From assembly GCA_965221815.1 (NCBI GenBank), contig OZ244915.1, positions 3,311,833-3,375,832 of the forward strand: a stretch of DNA of 64,000 bases. The letters are read 5' to 3'. Each line of letters begins with the position of its first letter. Within the stretch, counting starts at the first letter, position 1. The notes under the pieces are model-generated. The model was not told the origin of the DNA, made no database searches, and saw only the letters and a program-made list of their open reading frames with translations. This document shows, in pieces, positions 40,577-49,430 of the stretch. The position numbers were made by a program, and so were the translations under genes. This DNA comes from JAPOXR01 sp965221815. Its GTDB lineage: Bacteria > Pseudomonadota > Alphaproteobacteria > Rhodobacterales > Rhodobacteraceae.

Positions 40577-41698
40577 TCACGACTGATTCTCTATGGTCAG
40601 TGCATAGCGCGTATTGCGGCCGCCACCTTCAATTCGACGAAAAACTCCCATTGCCAGCAGACCTTGCAGATCCCGTGTTGCGGTTGCTTTCGATGTTTTG
40701 GCGATCGCCATATATTTCCGTGCGTTCATGCCGCCGATAAATCCGTCAGGACCTGCCTTGAACATGCGCCGAACAACGCGGATTTGTCGGGGGTTCATGC
40801 GGTTTTCGAATTGATTGAACAGCTGTGTTTCCTGCAGGGTGAACTTGACTTGCCTGTTGACCGTTTCCTGAGCCTGCACACACATGCGCGAAAAAAACGA
40901 TATCCAGCCGCTGACATCACGGCGTCTTTGAGCAGTCATGAGTTCATCATAATAGGCACGTTTATTGGTTGCGATTGTTGCTGAGAGACTCATGAGAAGC
41001 GGGCTTCCAAGACCTTGTGACAGCGCCTTTTCGGAGAGTGCCCGCCCCATACGACCATTGCCGTCCTCAAATGGGTGAATGGTCTCAAAGTGGAGATGTG
41101 CGAGTGCTGCACGAATTGGTGATTTTCCAATCTCGTGTATCTGGCCGGGGGCCGTGGCATTGAACCAATCGATGAACAACCGCATCTCAGTAGCGACACG
41201 GTCTGAAGGGGGCGCTTCAAAATGAACTGTTTCTCTCCCAACCGGACCGGAGACGACCTGCATGGGTTCGCCATGCGAACGCCATGCGCCCGCATTGATG
41301 GACCGATCCCAGCCCAATAATTTTGAATGCCATTCAAACAGGATATCTTCACTGAGGGGTACGGGATAGTCATGGCGCACGGCCACCGTGAGAGCGGCTG
41401 CACCCATGGCACGTTGATCACCAACATTTACCGGAGGCTGATTCAATCCGAGATTGTTACGGACGGACGATATGACGTCTGTACGGCTGAGAAACTCTCC
41501 CTCGATCTCAGAGGTTGTCATCGCTTCGGCAACTATGACCTGAATACGTGTCGCCAACTGGTCTCTGCCCATGAGTCCGTCAACCAGGCCACCCACGCGA
41601 CCAACCTGCAACATGAATTCGTCGAGGTCACGCGCGCATGAATCGTCGATCTCATATGTGAAGTGCGGCCAGTCTTCGGTCTGCCAAAAATAGGTCAT
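40577..41698 (-). CDS. Fic-domain protein with N-terminal DUF4172 and C-terminal winged helix
   Basis: A 373-residue protein. The N-terminus (YFWQTEDWPHFTYEID) matches DUF4172. Thr62-Ser-Glu-Ile-Glu66-Gly67 fits the inhibitory helix motif (S/T)xxxE(G/N), so this is a class II, self-inhibited Fic protein. The active site HPFEDGNGRMGR (208-219) is complete, predicting transfer of AMP to a protein hydroxyl. The last 90 residues (ATRDLQGLLAMGVFRRIEGG, RNTRYAL) look like a winged-helix DNA-binding domain. Two palindromes sharing the half-site CGGCTCA lie immediately upstream, which suggests autoregulation. Confidence 0.93.
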   Translation of the reverse strand: MTYFWQTEDWPHFTYEIDDSCARDLDEFMLQVGRVGGLVDGLMGRDQLATRIQVIVAEAMTTSEIEGEFLSRTDVISSVRNNLGLNQPPVNVGDQRAMGAAALTVAVRHDYPVPLSEDILFEWHSKLLGWDRSINAGAWRSHGEPMQVVSGPVGRETVHFEAPPSDRVATEMRLFIDWFNATAPGQIHEIGKSPIRAALAHLHFETIHPFEDGNGRMGRALSEKALSQGLGSPLLMSLSATIATNKRAYYDELMTAQRRRDVSGWISFFSRMCVQAQETVNRQVKFTLQETQLFNQFENRMNPRQIRVVRRMFKAGPDGFIGGMNARKYMAIAKTSKATATRDLQGLLAMGVFRRIEGGGRNTRYALTIENQS

Positions 41699-41716
41699 GG
41701 ACGGAATTTATCATGT

Positions 41717-41781
41717 ATTCGGCTCAAAATAAAACATTTTTTGAGCCGAATAAGCCGACTATGCGGCTCATTGTGAGCCGG
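41717..41781 (-). promoter_or_regulatory. Two palindromes with CGGCTCA half-sites upstream of fic
   Basis: ATTCGGCTCAAAA and its complement flank an eight-base centre at 41717-41751, and CGGCTCATTGTGAGCCG is a perfect palindrome with a three-base centre at about 41765-41781. The same seven-base half-site therefore appears four times within 65 bases, starting 19 bases upstream of the fic start codon. This points to a specific operator, possibly bound by the winged-helix domain of the Fic protein itself. Confidence 0.65.
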
Positions 41782-41973
41782 CGATCTGTTGTTGACGCGG
41801 TCAGTGGCGCAGAATCGCTTTATTTTTGGATGGATATCAAGAGCGTGTTGAGCGCGGAAGCTGCGCTTTTCTGTCCCGCATCCAGTCAATGAGTTTTGCG
41901 CCATATGGCGTTTCCGTCGGGAATGGCATAGTTGGCAGTGACTCAACTTGACCCCGGTATTTCATGGCAGAAA

Positions 41974-42873
41974 ATGACTGAAACTCTCTCGGAAACCCAG
42001 GTCGAATTCTACGCCGAGAATGGCTATCTTGTGCTCGAACAGCAGGTTCCAGTGTCAATCATCGGCGCCATTCGGGATGAGATCGCGCGGTTTGAGGATA
42101 TCGCACGGGCCATGACTGAGTCGGATGACAAGCTTGATCTTGAAGACAGTCATACGCCAGATGAACCGCGGCTCCGGCGGATCAAGCTTCCGCATACACA
42201 GTCAGCGGTGGTGCGTGATCTCATGTATTCTGATCATATTCTTGCGCCTGTTCGTGATCTGCTCGGCCCCAACCTGCGCATGCACACGACCAAATTGAAC
42301 ATGAAAAAGGCCGGTTACGGGGCGGCTGTTGAATGGCATCAGGATTGCGCCTTTTACCCGCATACCAATGATGATCTTCTCGCGGTGGGCGTTCTGATTG
42401 ACGATATGGAGACGGTCAATGGTCCCCTCATGGTCTTTCCCGGGAGTCACAGGGGCCCGATTTACGATCATCATGTCGAAGGGGTCTTTGCCGGGGGTTT
42501 GCGGCCCGAGTCGGTGGGACTGGATATGAAGGCGGCCGTATCTCTCACGGGCCCCTCCGGATCGATTTCAATCCACCACGGACGTATTCTTCATGGTTCT
42601 GCCGTCAACCGCTCGGCGCGCTCGCGACGGCTTCTGTTCTATGAGATCATGGCCGCGGATGCGTTTCCCATCATGGGTTCACTGACCGCTTGGAATGGCT
42701 TCGCGGATTATAATCGCAAAATGCTCTGTGGGGAGACAACAGTTGTGCCGCGTCTGGAGAATATTCCCGTCCGTATCCCGCAGCCGCAACCGGATGTGGC
42801 GATGTCAATCTATGAACTGCAAAAGGGTATGAAAGAGCGTACCTATGCGCGCATCGATAGTGATAAGCCGTAG
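41974..42873 (+). CDS. Phytanoyl-CoA dioxygenase (PhyH) family protein 2
   Basis: The ATG at 41974 is preferred to a TTG at 41932. The 299-residue protein has ENGYLVLEQQVPVSIIGAI, the iron-binding AAVEWHQDCAFYPHTNDD, LMVFPGSHRGPIYDHH and the distal His in ISIHHGRILHGSAVNRS, with Arg residues after it for 2-oxoglutarate. It resembles ectoine-hydroxylase-like PhyH proteins but shares only the fold with the one at 37704. The gene is followed 28 bases later by an EamA exporter gene, suggesting joint metabolism and transport of one compound. Substrate unknown. Confidence 0.88.
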   Translation: MTETLSETQVEFYAENGYLVLEQQVPVSIIGAIRDEIARFEDIARAMTESDDKLDLEDSHTPDEPRLRRIKLPHTQSAVVRDLMYSDHILAPVRDLLGPNLRMHTTKLNMKKAGYGAAVEWHQDCAFYPHTNDDLLAVGVLIDDMETVNGPLMVFPGSHRGPIYDHHVEGVFAGGLRPESVGLDMKAAVSLTGPSGSISIHHGRILHGSAVNRSARSRRLLFYEIMAADAFPIMGSLTAWNGFADYNRKMLCGETTVVPRLENIPVRIPQPQPDVAMSIYELQKGMKERTYARIDSDKP

Positions 42874-42900
42874 CTGAGTCATCCGAATGGTCCGATAGAG

Positions 42901-43800
42901 ATGCCGCGTTTGGCGGTGGCGGCGACCGTTTCGGTCGCGATGATGCTGTTCGCGAATTTGACTTTCGCCATCGTGGATATATCCTCAAAGTGGCTTCTGG
43001 GTGCCGGCTATGCCGCGCTGCAGCTCGCTTTCTTTCGCTACGCGATTCAATTCACCATTACTGTTGTCACTGCGGCTGGACGGCGCCAACACCGATTATC
43101 GACTCCACGGCGCTTGCTCCCTATTCTTTTCTTGCGTGCAGCCCTTCTGGTCGCCGCCACGATCCTGAATTTCCTGGCACTGCGAACTTTGTCACTCGCT
43201 GTCACATCCGCGATCATGTTTTCAGCGCCCATCATCGTTTGCGCGCTCTCGTGGCCACTCCTGGGGGAACGCGTTGGCATTGTACGCTGGATGGCCGTGA
43301 TCCTGGGTTTTGCCGGAGTTCTCGTTGTGATCCGACCCTTTGGAGATGCCCTTGATCCAGCGGCTTTTCTGATTCTTCTGGCTGCGACGGGATTGGCGCT
43401 TTACTCCCTGCTGACACGAAAATTGTCGGAAGTTGCAGCACCGCTGGACATGCAGTTTATTCTGGGTTTGACGGGCACGATCGTATTGGCACCCTTTTGT
43501 TGGTTCTTCTGGGTCGCGCCCGGTACTGTCCTTGATCTTGGCCTGATGATTTCACTCGGTTTCTTTGCCTGGATTGGGCATGAGTTTCTGATCCGCGCGC
43601 ATCAGATTGAAGCGGCCAATTTCCTGATGCCATTTTCCTACTCCTATCTCATCTATATGATGGCAGGGGGTTATTTTGTCTTTGGAAACCTGCCCGATAT
43701 CTGGACCATTATGGGCACTCTCATGACGACTCTGTCCGGTCTCGTCATCTGGTATCGGCAAGTCCTGGTGACACAAAATTCCGCCAATCCGTCGGTGTGA
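42901..43800 (+). CDS. EamA/DMT-family transporter
   Basis: A 299-residue protein with ten predicted transmembrane helices in two EamA repeats: FANLTFAIVDISSKWLLGAG through VVIRPFGDALDPAAFL, and ALYSLLTRKLSEVAAPLDMQ through MTTLSGLVIWYRQ. Characteristic features are the SAPIIVCALSWPLLGERVG and VRWMAVILGFAGVLVVIRP segments. Members export metabolites such as amino acids or purines. Located between a PhyH gene and serC. Confidence 0.92.
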   Translation: MPRLAVAATVSVAMMLFANLTFAIVDISSKWLLGAGYAALQLAFFRYAIQFTITVVTAAGRRQHRLSTPRRLLPILFLRAALLVAATILNFLALRTLSLAVTSAIMFSAPIIVCALSWPLLGERVGIVRWMAVILGFAGVLVVIRPFGDALDPAAFLILLAATGLALYSLLTRKLSEVAAPLDMQFILGLTGTIVLAPFCWFFWVAPGTVLDLGLMISLGFFAWIGHEFLIRAHQIEAANFLMPFSYSYLIYMMAGGYFVFGNLPDIWTIMGTLMTTLSGLVIWYRQVLVTQNSANPSV

Positions 43801-44144
43801 TGGGTCGTGCGCGGGAATATGCCGGCCCTGAAGCCCGGACGAGATATTGATGAGACATTGCCCACAATGTCAGACAGCCATTCGATTACCGATGGCGCAC
43901 AGAATCATGACGGTGGCGCGGGACTTCTCATCTTGAACGACAGTCTTCAGCATCTTATCTTGTATAAACTGCAGTTTCGGGCAAGCGTGACAGGGATCTC
44001 GTGTCCGCATTTGGATGTGTCCGGGATCGGGGATTCGTTGAAATGATGACAGATCAGAGAGGCATTGATTTGGCCGTGCCGACAATCCCGGGGGGATTAT
44101 ACTGACAATCTCGCTGATATGCGTATGGGTTCAGGAAGACGACC
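43801..44144. other. Upstream region of serC
   Basis: No gene is supported. A hairpin AATCC-CCGGG-GGATT-like sequence lies near 44085-44099 and CAGGAAG precedes the serC ATG. Some alphaproteobacteria have a structured RNA leader before serC, but I cannot confirm such a fold from the sequence by eye. Confidence 0.3.
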
Positions 44145-45317
44145 ATGATTGAATTGCAACGCCCGACCTTGCGCCCGGCCAATCCACGTTTCTCGACAGG
44201 CCCCTGTTCCAAGCCGCCGGGATGGAAGCCTGAGAATCTACCGATTTCGGCGCTTGGGCGGGGGCATCGCTCCACACTGGGTCGGTCTCGACTGCGGCAG
44301 GTCATTACAAAGACACGGGAACTTCTCCGTATCCCCAAAGATTACCGGGTCGGCATTGTTCCGGGGTCGGACACCGGTGCGGTCGAGATGGCACTCTGGT
44401 CTCTTCTGGGGCCCCGCAGCGTCGACATGCTGGTATGGGAGAGTTTTGGCAAGGATTGGGCGGTCGATGCGACCGAACAATTAACGGACCTCGATGTTCG
44501 GATTCATGATGCTGAATATGGACATCTGCCCGATCTGACTTCGGTTGATTTCAACGCCGATGTCGTCTTCGCGTGGAATGGCACGACCAGTGGTGTGTGC
44601 GTACCAAATGGCGACTTCATCGCGGATGACCGTGCCGGCCTGACGATTTGTGATGCCACCTCAGCCGCTTTCGCAGTCGATCTTCCATGGGAAAAGCTCG
44701 ATGCGACGACTTTTTCCTGGCAAAAGGTCCTGGGCGGTGAGGCCGCCCATGGCATGCTTGTGCTCTCGCCCCGCGCTGTTGATCGACTGGAAAATCACGT
44801 ACCACGCTGGCCGGTTCCTAAACTGTTTCGTCTGACGGCAAAGGGACGACTGAATGAAGGAATATTTGATGGTGCAACGATCAACACGCCGTCACTGCTC
44901 TGCGTTGAAGATTGTATCTGGGTCCTGAATTGGGCAGAACAGCTGGGTGGCCTGGATGCAATGATCGCGCGTGCCAATGCGAATGCGGCGGCGTTGAATG
45001 CATTTGTCGCGCGTGTTGACTGGTTGCGCCATTTGGCGCAGTCCGCCGAGACACGCTCCAATACGAGTGTCTGTTTGACATTTCATGACCCCGGGATCCC
45101 CGCAGATGAGATCAAGGGTTTTGCCTCTGGCGTCGCCGCGCGACTCGAAGATGAACACGTCGCATTTGATATCGGCTCTTATCGTGCGGCACCGCCAGGA
45201 TTGCGGATCTGGTGTGGTGCAACAGTCGAAACCTCTGATCTCGAGTTGTTGTTCCCGTGGATCGAGTGGGCTTACAAAACCGAGCGCGCTGCGCACATCG
45301 GTACGTCTGCAGAATAG
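44145..45317 (+). CDS. serC: Phosphoserine aminotransferase
   Basis: A 390-residue PLP enzyme of the alphaproteobacterial type. The N-terminus RPANPRFSTGPCSKPPGW is diagnostic. It shows GRGHRSTLGRSRL, VPGSDTGAVEMALWSLLGPR, WNGTTSGVCVPNGDF and the PLP lysine in FSWQKVLGGEAAHG. It converts 3-phosphohydroxypyruvate and glutamate to phosphoserine. It precedes serA by 11 bases, forming a serine biosynthesis operon. Confidence 0.97.
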   Translation: MIELQRPTLRPANPRFSTGPCSKPPGWKPENLPISALGRGHRSTLGRSRLRQVITKTRELLRIPKDYRVGIVPGSDTGAVEMALWSLLGPRSVDMLVWESFGKDWAVDATEQLTDLDVRIHDAEYGHLPDLTSVDFNADVVFAWNGTTSGVCVPNGDFIADDRAGLTICDATSAAFAVDLPWEKLDATTFSWQKVLGGEAAHGMLVLSPRAVDRLENHVPRWPVPKLFRLTAKGRLNEGIFDGATINTPSLLCVEDCIWVLNWAEQLGGLDAMIARANANAAALNAFVARVDWLRHLAQSAETRSNTSVCLTFHDPGIPADEIKGFASGVAARLEDEHVAFDIGSYRAAPPGLRIWCGATVETSDLELLFPWIEWAYKTERAAHIGTSAE

Positions 45318-45328
45318 AGGAAAGAGCA

Positions 45329-46945
45329 GTGCAACCCAAGGTTCTCATATCTGATAAATTGTCACAGACGGCGGTGGATATTTTTCGTGACCGTGGCATT
45401 GAGGCTGACTTTCGCCCTGATCTGGGAAAAGATCCGGCCCAATTGGCAGAGGTCATTCATGACTATGACGGACTGGCTGTCAGATCGGCCACCAAAGTTA
45501 CGGCCGAATTGCTCGAGCGTGCGGGTAAATTGCGACTTGTCGGACGTGCGGGGATTGGTGTGGACAATGTGGATATCACGTCTGCATCGCGCCGCGGGAT
45601 CATTGTCATGAACACGCCTTTTGGCAACGCCATTACAACGGCAGAACATACGATTGCCATGATGTTGTCACTCGCACGGCGTATTCCACAGGCCAATGAG
45701 TCCACGCGGCAGGGAAAGTGGGAGAAATCACGTTTTACGGGCGTTGAGCTGGCGGGAAAGACCCTCGGTGTCGTGGGTTGCGGCAATATTGGCGCGGGCG
45801 TTTGTCGTCGTGCGCGCGGCCTCAATATGAAGGTTCTTGGCTTTGATCCTTTCCTCAGCCAGGAGCATGCGCAAAATCTGCAGATTGAGAAAGTCTCATT
45901 TGATGAATTGATCAGCCGGGCGGATTTCATCAGTTTCCATGTGCCTCTCACGGAAAAAACGCATCATATTCTTGACCAAAAGGCGATTGCCAGGACCAAG
46001 AAAGGCGTGCGTATTATCAATTGTGCACGTGGGGGCATAGTGGATGAAACGGCTCTGGTCGCAGGGTTGCAATCAGGGCAGATCGGGGGTGCGGCAATTG
46101 ATGTCTTTGAGTCAGAACCGCCGGAGGGCAACCCGCTTCTTGCGATTCCAGATGTTGTCGTCACCCCGCATCTCGGTGCATCGACGACCGAGGCACAGGA
46201 AAAAGTGGCGGAGCAAATCGCCGAACAGATGTCGGACTATCTGCTTGCTGGTGCTGTCCAGAATGCCCTCAACATGCCCTCGATTTCGGCTGAAGAAGCG
46301 CCTTCTCTCAAGCCGTGGATTGCACTTGCTGATCATTTGGGAAGTTTCGCGGGTCAGATGGCCGATGAACCCATCCGTTCAGTCAATATTCTGTTTGACG
46401 GGGCTGTTGCTGACATGAACGTTTCGGCACTGAGTGCCGCGGCAAGTGCTGGAATGTTGCGGGTTTCCAGTCCGGAGGTCAACATGGTGTCAGCGGAAAT
46501 TCTGGCCAAGGAGCGGGGATTCCGGATTTCGACGACGACCTGCCCGAAATCCGGAATTTTTGATGCCTTCATTCAGATCTCGATCGAGACCAGGAGTTGC
46601 ACGCGGGCTATCGCCGGAACTGTATTTTCAGACAGGCGACCGCGATTCATTCAGATCGCGGACACTTATATTGATGCCGAAGTCGGACAGGACATGCTTT
46701 ATACCACCAACCGCGATGTGCCTGGAATTATTGGTGCGTTGGGGACTATTTTAGGCGAAAATGGCGTCAATATCGGGAGTTTCAATCTCGGGCGCTCATT
46801 CAAGGGAGACAAGGCGATTGCCCTTTTGTCACTTGATTCGCCGGTGGACGCCTCGGTCCTCCAGGCCATTCGCGATTCTGGACTATTTGGGCAGGTGCGG
46901 CCGCTGCAATTCAACACCGAAGCTTATCGGAGCACAGAAGGATGA
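45329..46945 (+). CDS. serA: D-3-phosphoglycerate dehydrogenase
   Basis: GTG at 45329 with AGAGGAAAG upstream is the likely start; the frame extends further back into serC. The 538-residue enzyme has the NAD motif GVVGCGNIGAGVCRRARGL, catalytic Arg in NCARGGIVDE, Glu in FESEPPEGN and His in VVTPHLGAST. After residue 320 come the allosteric substrate-binding region and a C-terminal ACT domain (MLYTTNRDVPGIIGALGTIL, NIGSFNLGR). It is thus the long, type I form. First step of serine synthesis. Confidence 0.97.
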   Translation: MQPKVLISDKLSQTAVDIFRDRGIEADFRPDLGKDPAQLAEVIHDYDGLAVRSATKVTAELLERAGKLRLVGRAGIGVDNVDITSASRRGIIVMNTPFGNAITTAEHTIAMMLSLARRIPQANESTRQGKWEKSRFTGVELAGKTLGVVGCGNIGAGVCRRARGLNMKVLGFDPFLSQEHAQNLQIEKVSFDELISRADFISFHVPLTEKTHHILDQKAIARTKKGVRIINCARGGIVDETALVAGLQSGQIGGAAIDVFESEPPEGNPLLAIPDVVVTPHLGASTTEAQEKVAEQIAEQMSDYLLAGAVQNALNMPSISAEEAPSLKPWIALADHLGSFAGQMADEPIRSVNILFDGAVADMNVSALSAAASAGMLRVSSPEVNMVSAEILAKERGFRISTTTCPKSGIFDAFIQISIETRSCTRAIAGTVFSDRRPRFIQIADTYIDAEVGQDMLYTTNRDVPGIIGALGTILGENGVNIGSFNLGRSFKGDKAIALLSLDSPVDASVLQAIRDSGLFGQVRPLQFNTEAYRSTEG

Positions 46946-46970
46946 ATGATCTGCCAACCCGGGATAAGGA

Positions 46971-47753
46971 ATGGACGTTGAAATGAAATTGAATGCACGT
47001 TTTTTTGATCTGGAGGGAAAGTCGGTTCTGATTACCGGCGGCGGTTCGGGGATCGGGGCTGCGCTGACCGAGGCTTTCGTCATGCAGGGTGCGCGGACTG
47101 CGTTCCTTCAACGTTCCGACGCCACTGAATTTTGTGACCGGATTGAGGACGCCCATGGAAAGCGACCGTTATTTCTGCCCTGTGATCTGACCGATATTGA
47201 AGCCCTGCGACGGACGGTTGAGGAGGCTGCCAAAACGCATGGGCCGATCACCGTACTGGTCAATAATGCCGCGAACGATGTTCGCCACGCGACGGAAGAG
47301 CTCACTGTGGAGGAGTGGGATGCCAACCATGCCATCAATCTCCGCCCATATTTTTTTGCGAGCCAGACGGTGATACCGGGAATGCGTCAGGCGGGCGGGG
47401 GGTCCATCATCAATTTCACCTCGATCTCATATTTGAAAGGAGGTGGAGGTTATCCGGCCTATACAACTGCCAATGCGGGAATTACCGGGTTGACGCGATC
47501 ATTGGCACGGGAATACGGCGGCGACAAAATTCGGGTTAATGCGATTGCTCCGGGTTGGGTGATGACTGAAAAACAGCTGCGCCTTTGGGCGACCCCGGAA
47601 TTGCTGGAAGACAATCTTGCCGCACAGCGGCTCAAGGAGAAAATCCAACCAGAAGATATCGTCGGTGGATGCCTGTTTCTGGCTTCCGAATCAAGTCGGA
47701 TGGTCACGGCGCAAGTGCTGCCGATTGACGGGGGAACCGTCGTGACGGGCTGA
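46971..47753 (+). CDS. Short-chain dehydrogenase lacking the catalytic lysine
   Basis: A 260-residue SDR with cofactor motif ITGGGSGIGAALTEAFVMQG, the NNAAND segment and INLRPYFFASQTV. Active-site Ser151 and Tyr164 are present, but the sequence is YTTANAG: Asn168 (codon AAT) replaces the lysine of YxxxK. NAIAPGWVMTEKQLRLW and VLPIDGG are normal. Relatives are sugar dehydrogenases (fucose, arabinose, galactose). Loss of the lysine should lower the proton relay, so activity may be altered. ATG at 46971 or 46983 are both possible starts. Confidence 0.88.
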   Translation: MDVEMKLNARFFDLEGKSVLITGGGSGIGAALTEAFVMQGARTAFLQRSDATEFCDRIEDAHGKRPLFLPCDLTDIEALRRTVEEAAKTHGPITVLVNNAANDVRHATEELTVEEWDANHAINLRPYFFASQTVIPGMRQAGGGSIINFTSISYLKGGGGYPAYTTANAGITGLTRSLAREYGGDKIRVNAIAPGWVMTEKQLRLWATPELLEDNLAAQRLKEKIQPEDIVGGCLFLASESSRMVTAQVLPIDGGTVVTG

Positions 47754-47777
47754 CACTTTCACCAACAAACGTCACCG

Positions 47778-48821
47778 TCAATAGGGTAAGGGATGGCTGC
47801 GATATGCGTCATTGATGTCATTCAGACAATCTTCGGAAAGCTCAATCGAAGCAGACTTCAGGAGGAAACTCAACTGCTCCGACGTTGTCGCACCGAATAT
47901 CGCGGAAGTGACAAACGGACGAGTCAGACACCAGGCAAGTGACATCAGTGGCAGGGACAGGCCGTGTTTGTCGGCGACTTCCTGGTAAGCTGTAACCGCC
48001 GGATGGACACGTTTGGTGACACGTCCGCCAAGGCCTGGCGAGATCGTCATTCTTGATCCTTCGGGCACGTGTCCGTTCAGATATTTGCCAGTCAGGAGTC
48101 CGGTTGCCAGAGGAGAGTAAGCCAACAATCCGACCTGCTCGTTATATGCGAGCTCTGCCAGGTCCGTATCGAAGAGACGACAGAGAAGACTGTATTCATT
48201 CTGTATCGTTTCAACTTTTGGCAGGTTCCCCTGTTCAGCGATACGCAGGAATTGTGCGGTGCCCCAGGCACTTTCGTTGGACAAACCGAACAGCTTGACT
48301 TTCCCCTCATCAACGAGTTCCTGCATCGTCTGAAGGGCTTCCTCCATATGATCCAATGTCGCAGCTCGGTTCTGACCCGTCGGATCATAGGTCCAATGTT
48401 GCCGGAACCAATAGGAGCCACGGTTTGGCCAGTGAAGCTGGTAGAGGTCAATAATGTCGGTCTGTAGTGATCGTAACGACGTTTCAATTGCGGTGCGAAT
48501 CGTCTGACCGGAAATCGGTGCGCCGTCGCGTACTATTTTCAATCCCTGTCCGGACACTTTGGTTGCTATCAGAATTTTGTCGCGCCTTCCGGATTTCCTG
48601 ACCCAACTGCCGATGATACGTTCGCTGTCGCCCTGGGTGTCGGCGGAAACCGGCGTGACCGGATACATCTCGGCGGTATCGACGAAGTTGATTCCGTGAT
48701 CGATCGCCATGTCAATCTGTCGGTGAGCGTCGGCCTCAGACGTCTGAGTGCCATAAGTCATGGTGCCAAGACACAGTCCGCTGACGTGAATATCAGTGCC
48801 ACCAAGGCGGTTCATTTTCAT
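47778..48821 (-). CDS. Aldo/keto reductase, Tas-like
   Basis: A 347-residue TIM-barrel oxidoreductase collinear with E. coli Tas. It has LCLGTMTYGTQTSEADAHRQ, FVDTAEMYPVTPVSADTQGD, DIIDLYQLHWPNRGS, LLAYSPLATGLLTGKYLNGH and the terminal SIELSEDCLNDINDAY. The tetrad Asp, Tyr (AEMYP), Lys (ATKVSG) and His (LHWP) is present. NADPH-dependent carbonyl reduction; physiological substrate unknown. Convergent with the SDR gene, 24 bases apart. Confidence 0.93.
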   Translation of the reverse strand: MKMNRLGGTDIHVSGLCLGTMTYGTQTSEADAHRQIDMAIDHGINFVDTAEMYPVTPVSADTQGDSERIIGSWVRKSGRRDKILIATKVSGQGLKIVRDGAPISGQTIRTAIETSLRSLQTDIIDLYQLHWPNRGSYWFRQHWTYDPTGQNRAATLDHMEEALQTMQELVDEGKVKLFGLSNESAWGTAQFLRIAEQGNLPKVETIQNEYSLLCRLFDTDLAELAYNEQVGLLAYSPLATGLLTGKYLNGHVPEGSRMTISPGLGGRVTKRVHPAVTAYQEVADKHGLSLPLMSLAWCLTRPFVTSAIFGATTSEQLSFLLKSASIELSEDCLNDINDAYRSHPLPY

Positions 48822-49430
48822 CAGTACAAATTCCTATCGAGATGTTCTTTCTGTGCGCAAAAACCTCATGAGTTTTGCCACAAAATGACAAAGAAACAGG
48901 CAGCAAGGTCAAAAAGTCAATGATATCGCCTGCGAGAACGCTTGCACCTGTTGCGATAATGAAGTCTCACATCAAGAGATCAAGGTCCAAGACATCGCTT
49001 ATCCGTAATCAGCAATCGAAGCCACCACTTTTCCTGCCCGTCGCTCTGGCATGCCGCCTCCGTCTTCACTACGTTTCCCGGGAATTGTCGGCTGACCATC
49101 TCAGATCAGTTTGATCAGGTACAAGAGGGCATTTTCATATATACGATGAGCGTGGAAAATTGGGCGTGACGGCGCCTCGATCCTGATGCAAGACCGGCGA
49201 GAGACACAAACTGTCACAGATATCCCGATCGACTGGGCGGCAATTGAATTTCAGTCGTATATCGCCGCATAACACAACGAGGTTTCATGATGACATGTTC
49301 TGCAATTTTTCCAAGAATTGTTCGTGACAACTGACATTGCCACAATGGATGTCACCACATACTGTGCCTTGGCCTTGACTGGTGAACGCAGGAAAGATGC
49401 CAGGATGGGTCACGACAAGCAGGAGCCCGT
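48822..49430. other. Intergenic region, no gene seen
   Basis: Divergent upstream region between the reductase and the ABC exporter. Small frames on both strands have no ribosome site or family features. No clear operator or RNA was recognised. Confidence 0.4.

Noticed and set aside
43801..44144. Structured RNA leader before serC
   Set aside because: A small hairpin is visible, but I could not establish the conserved fold of any known leader by eye; a covariance-model search would decide.
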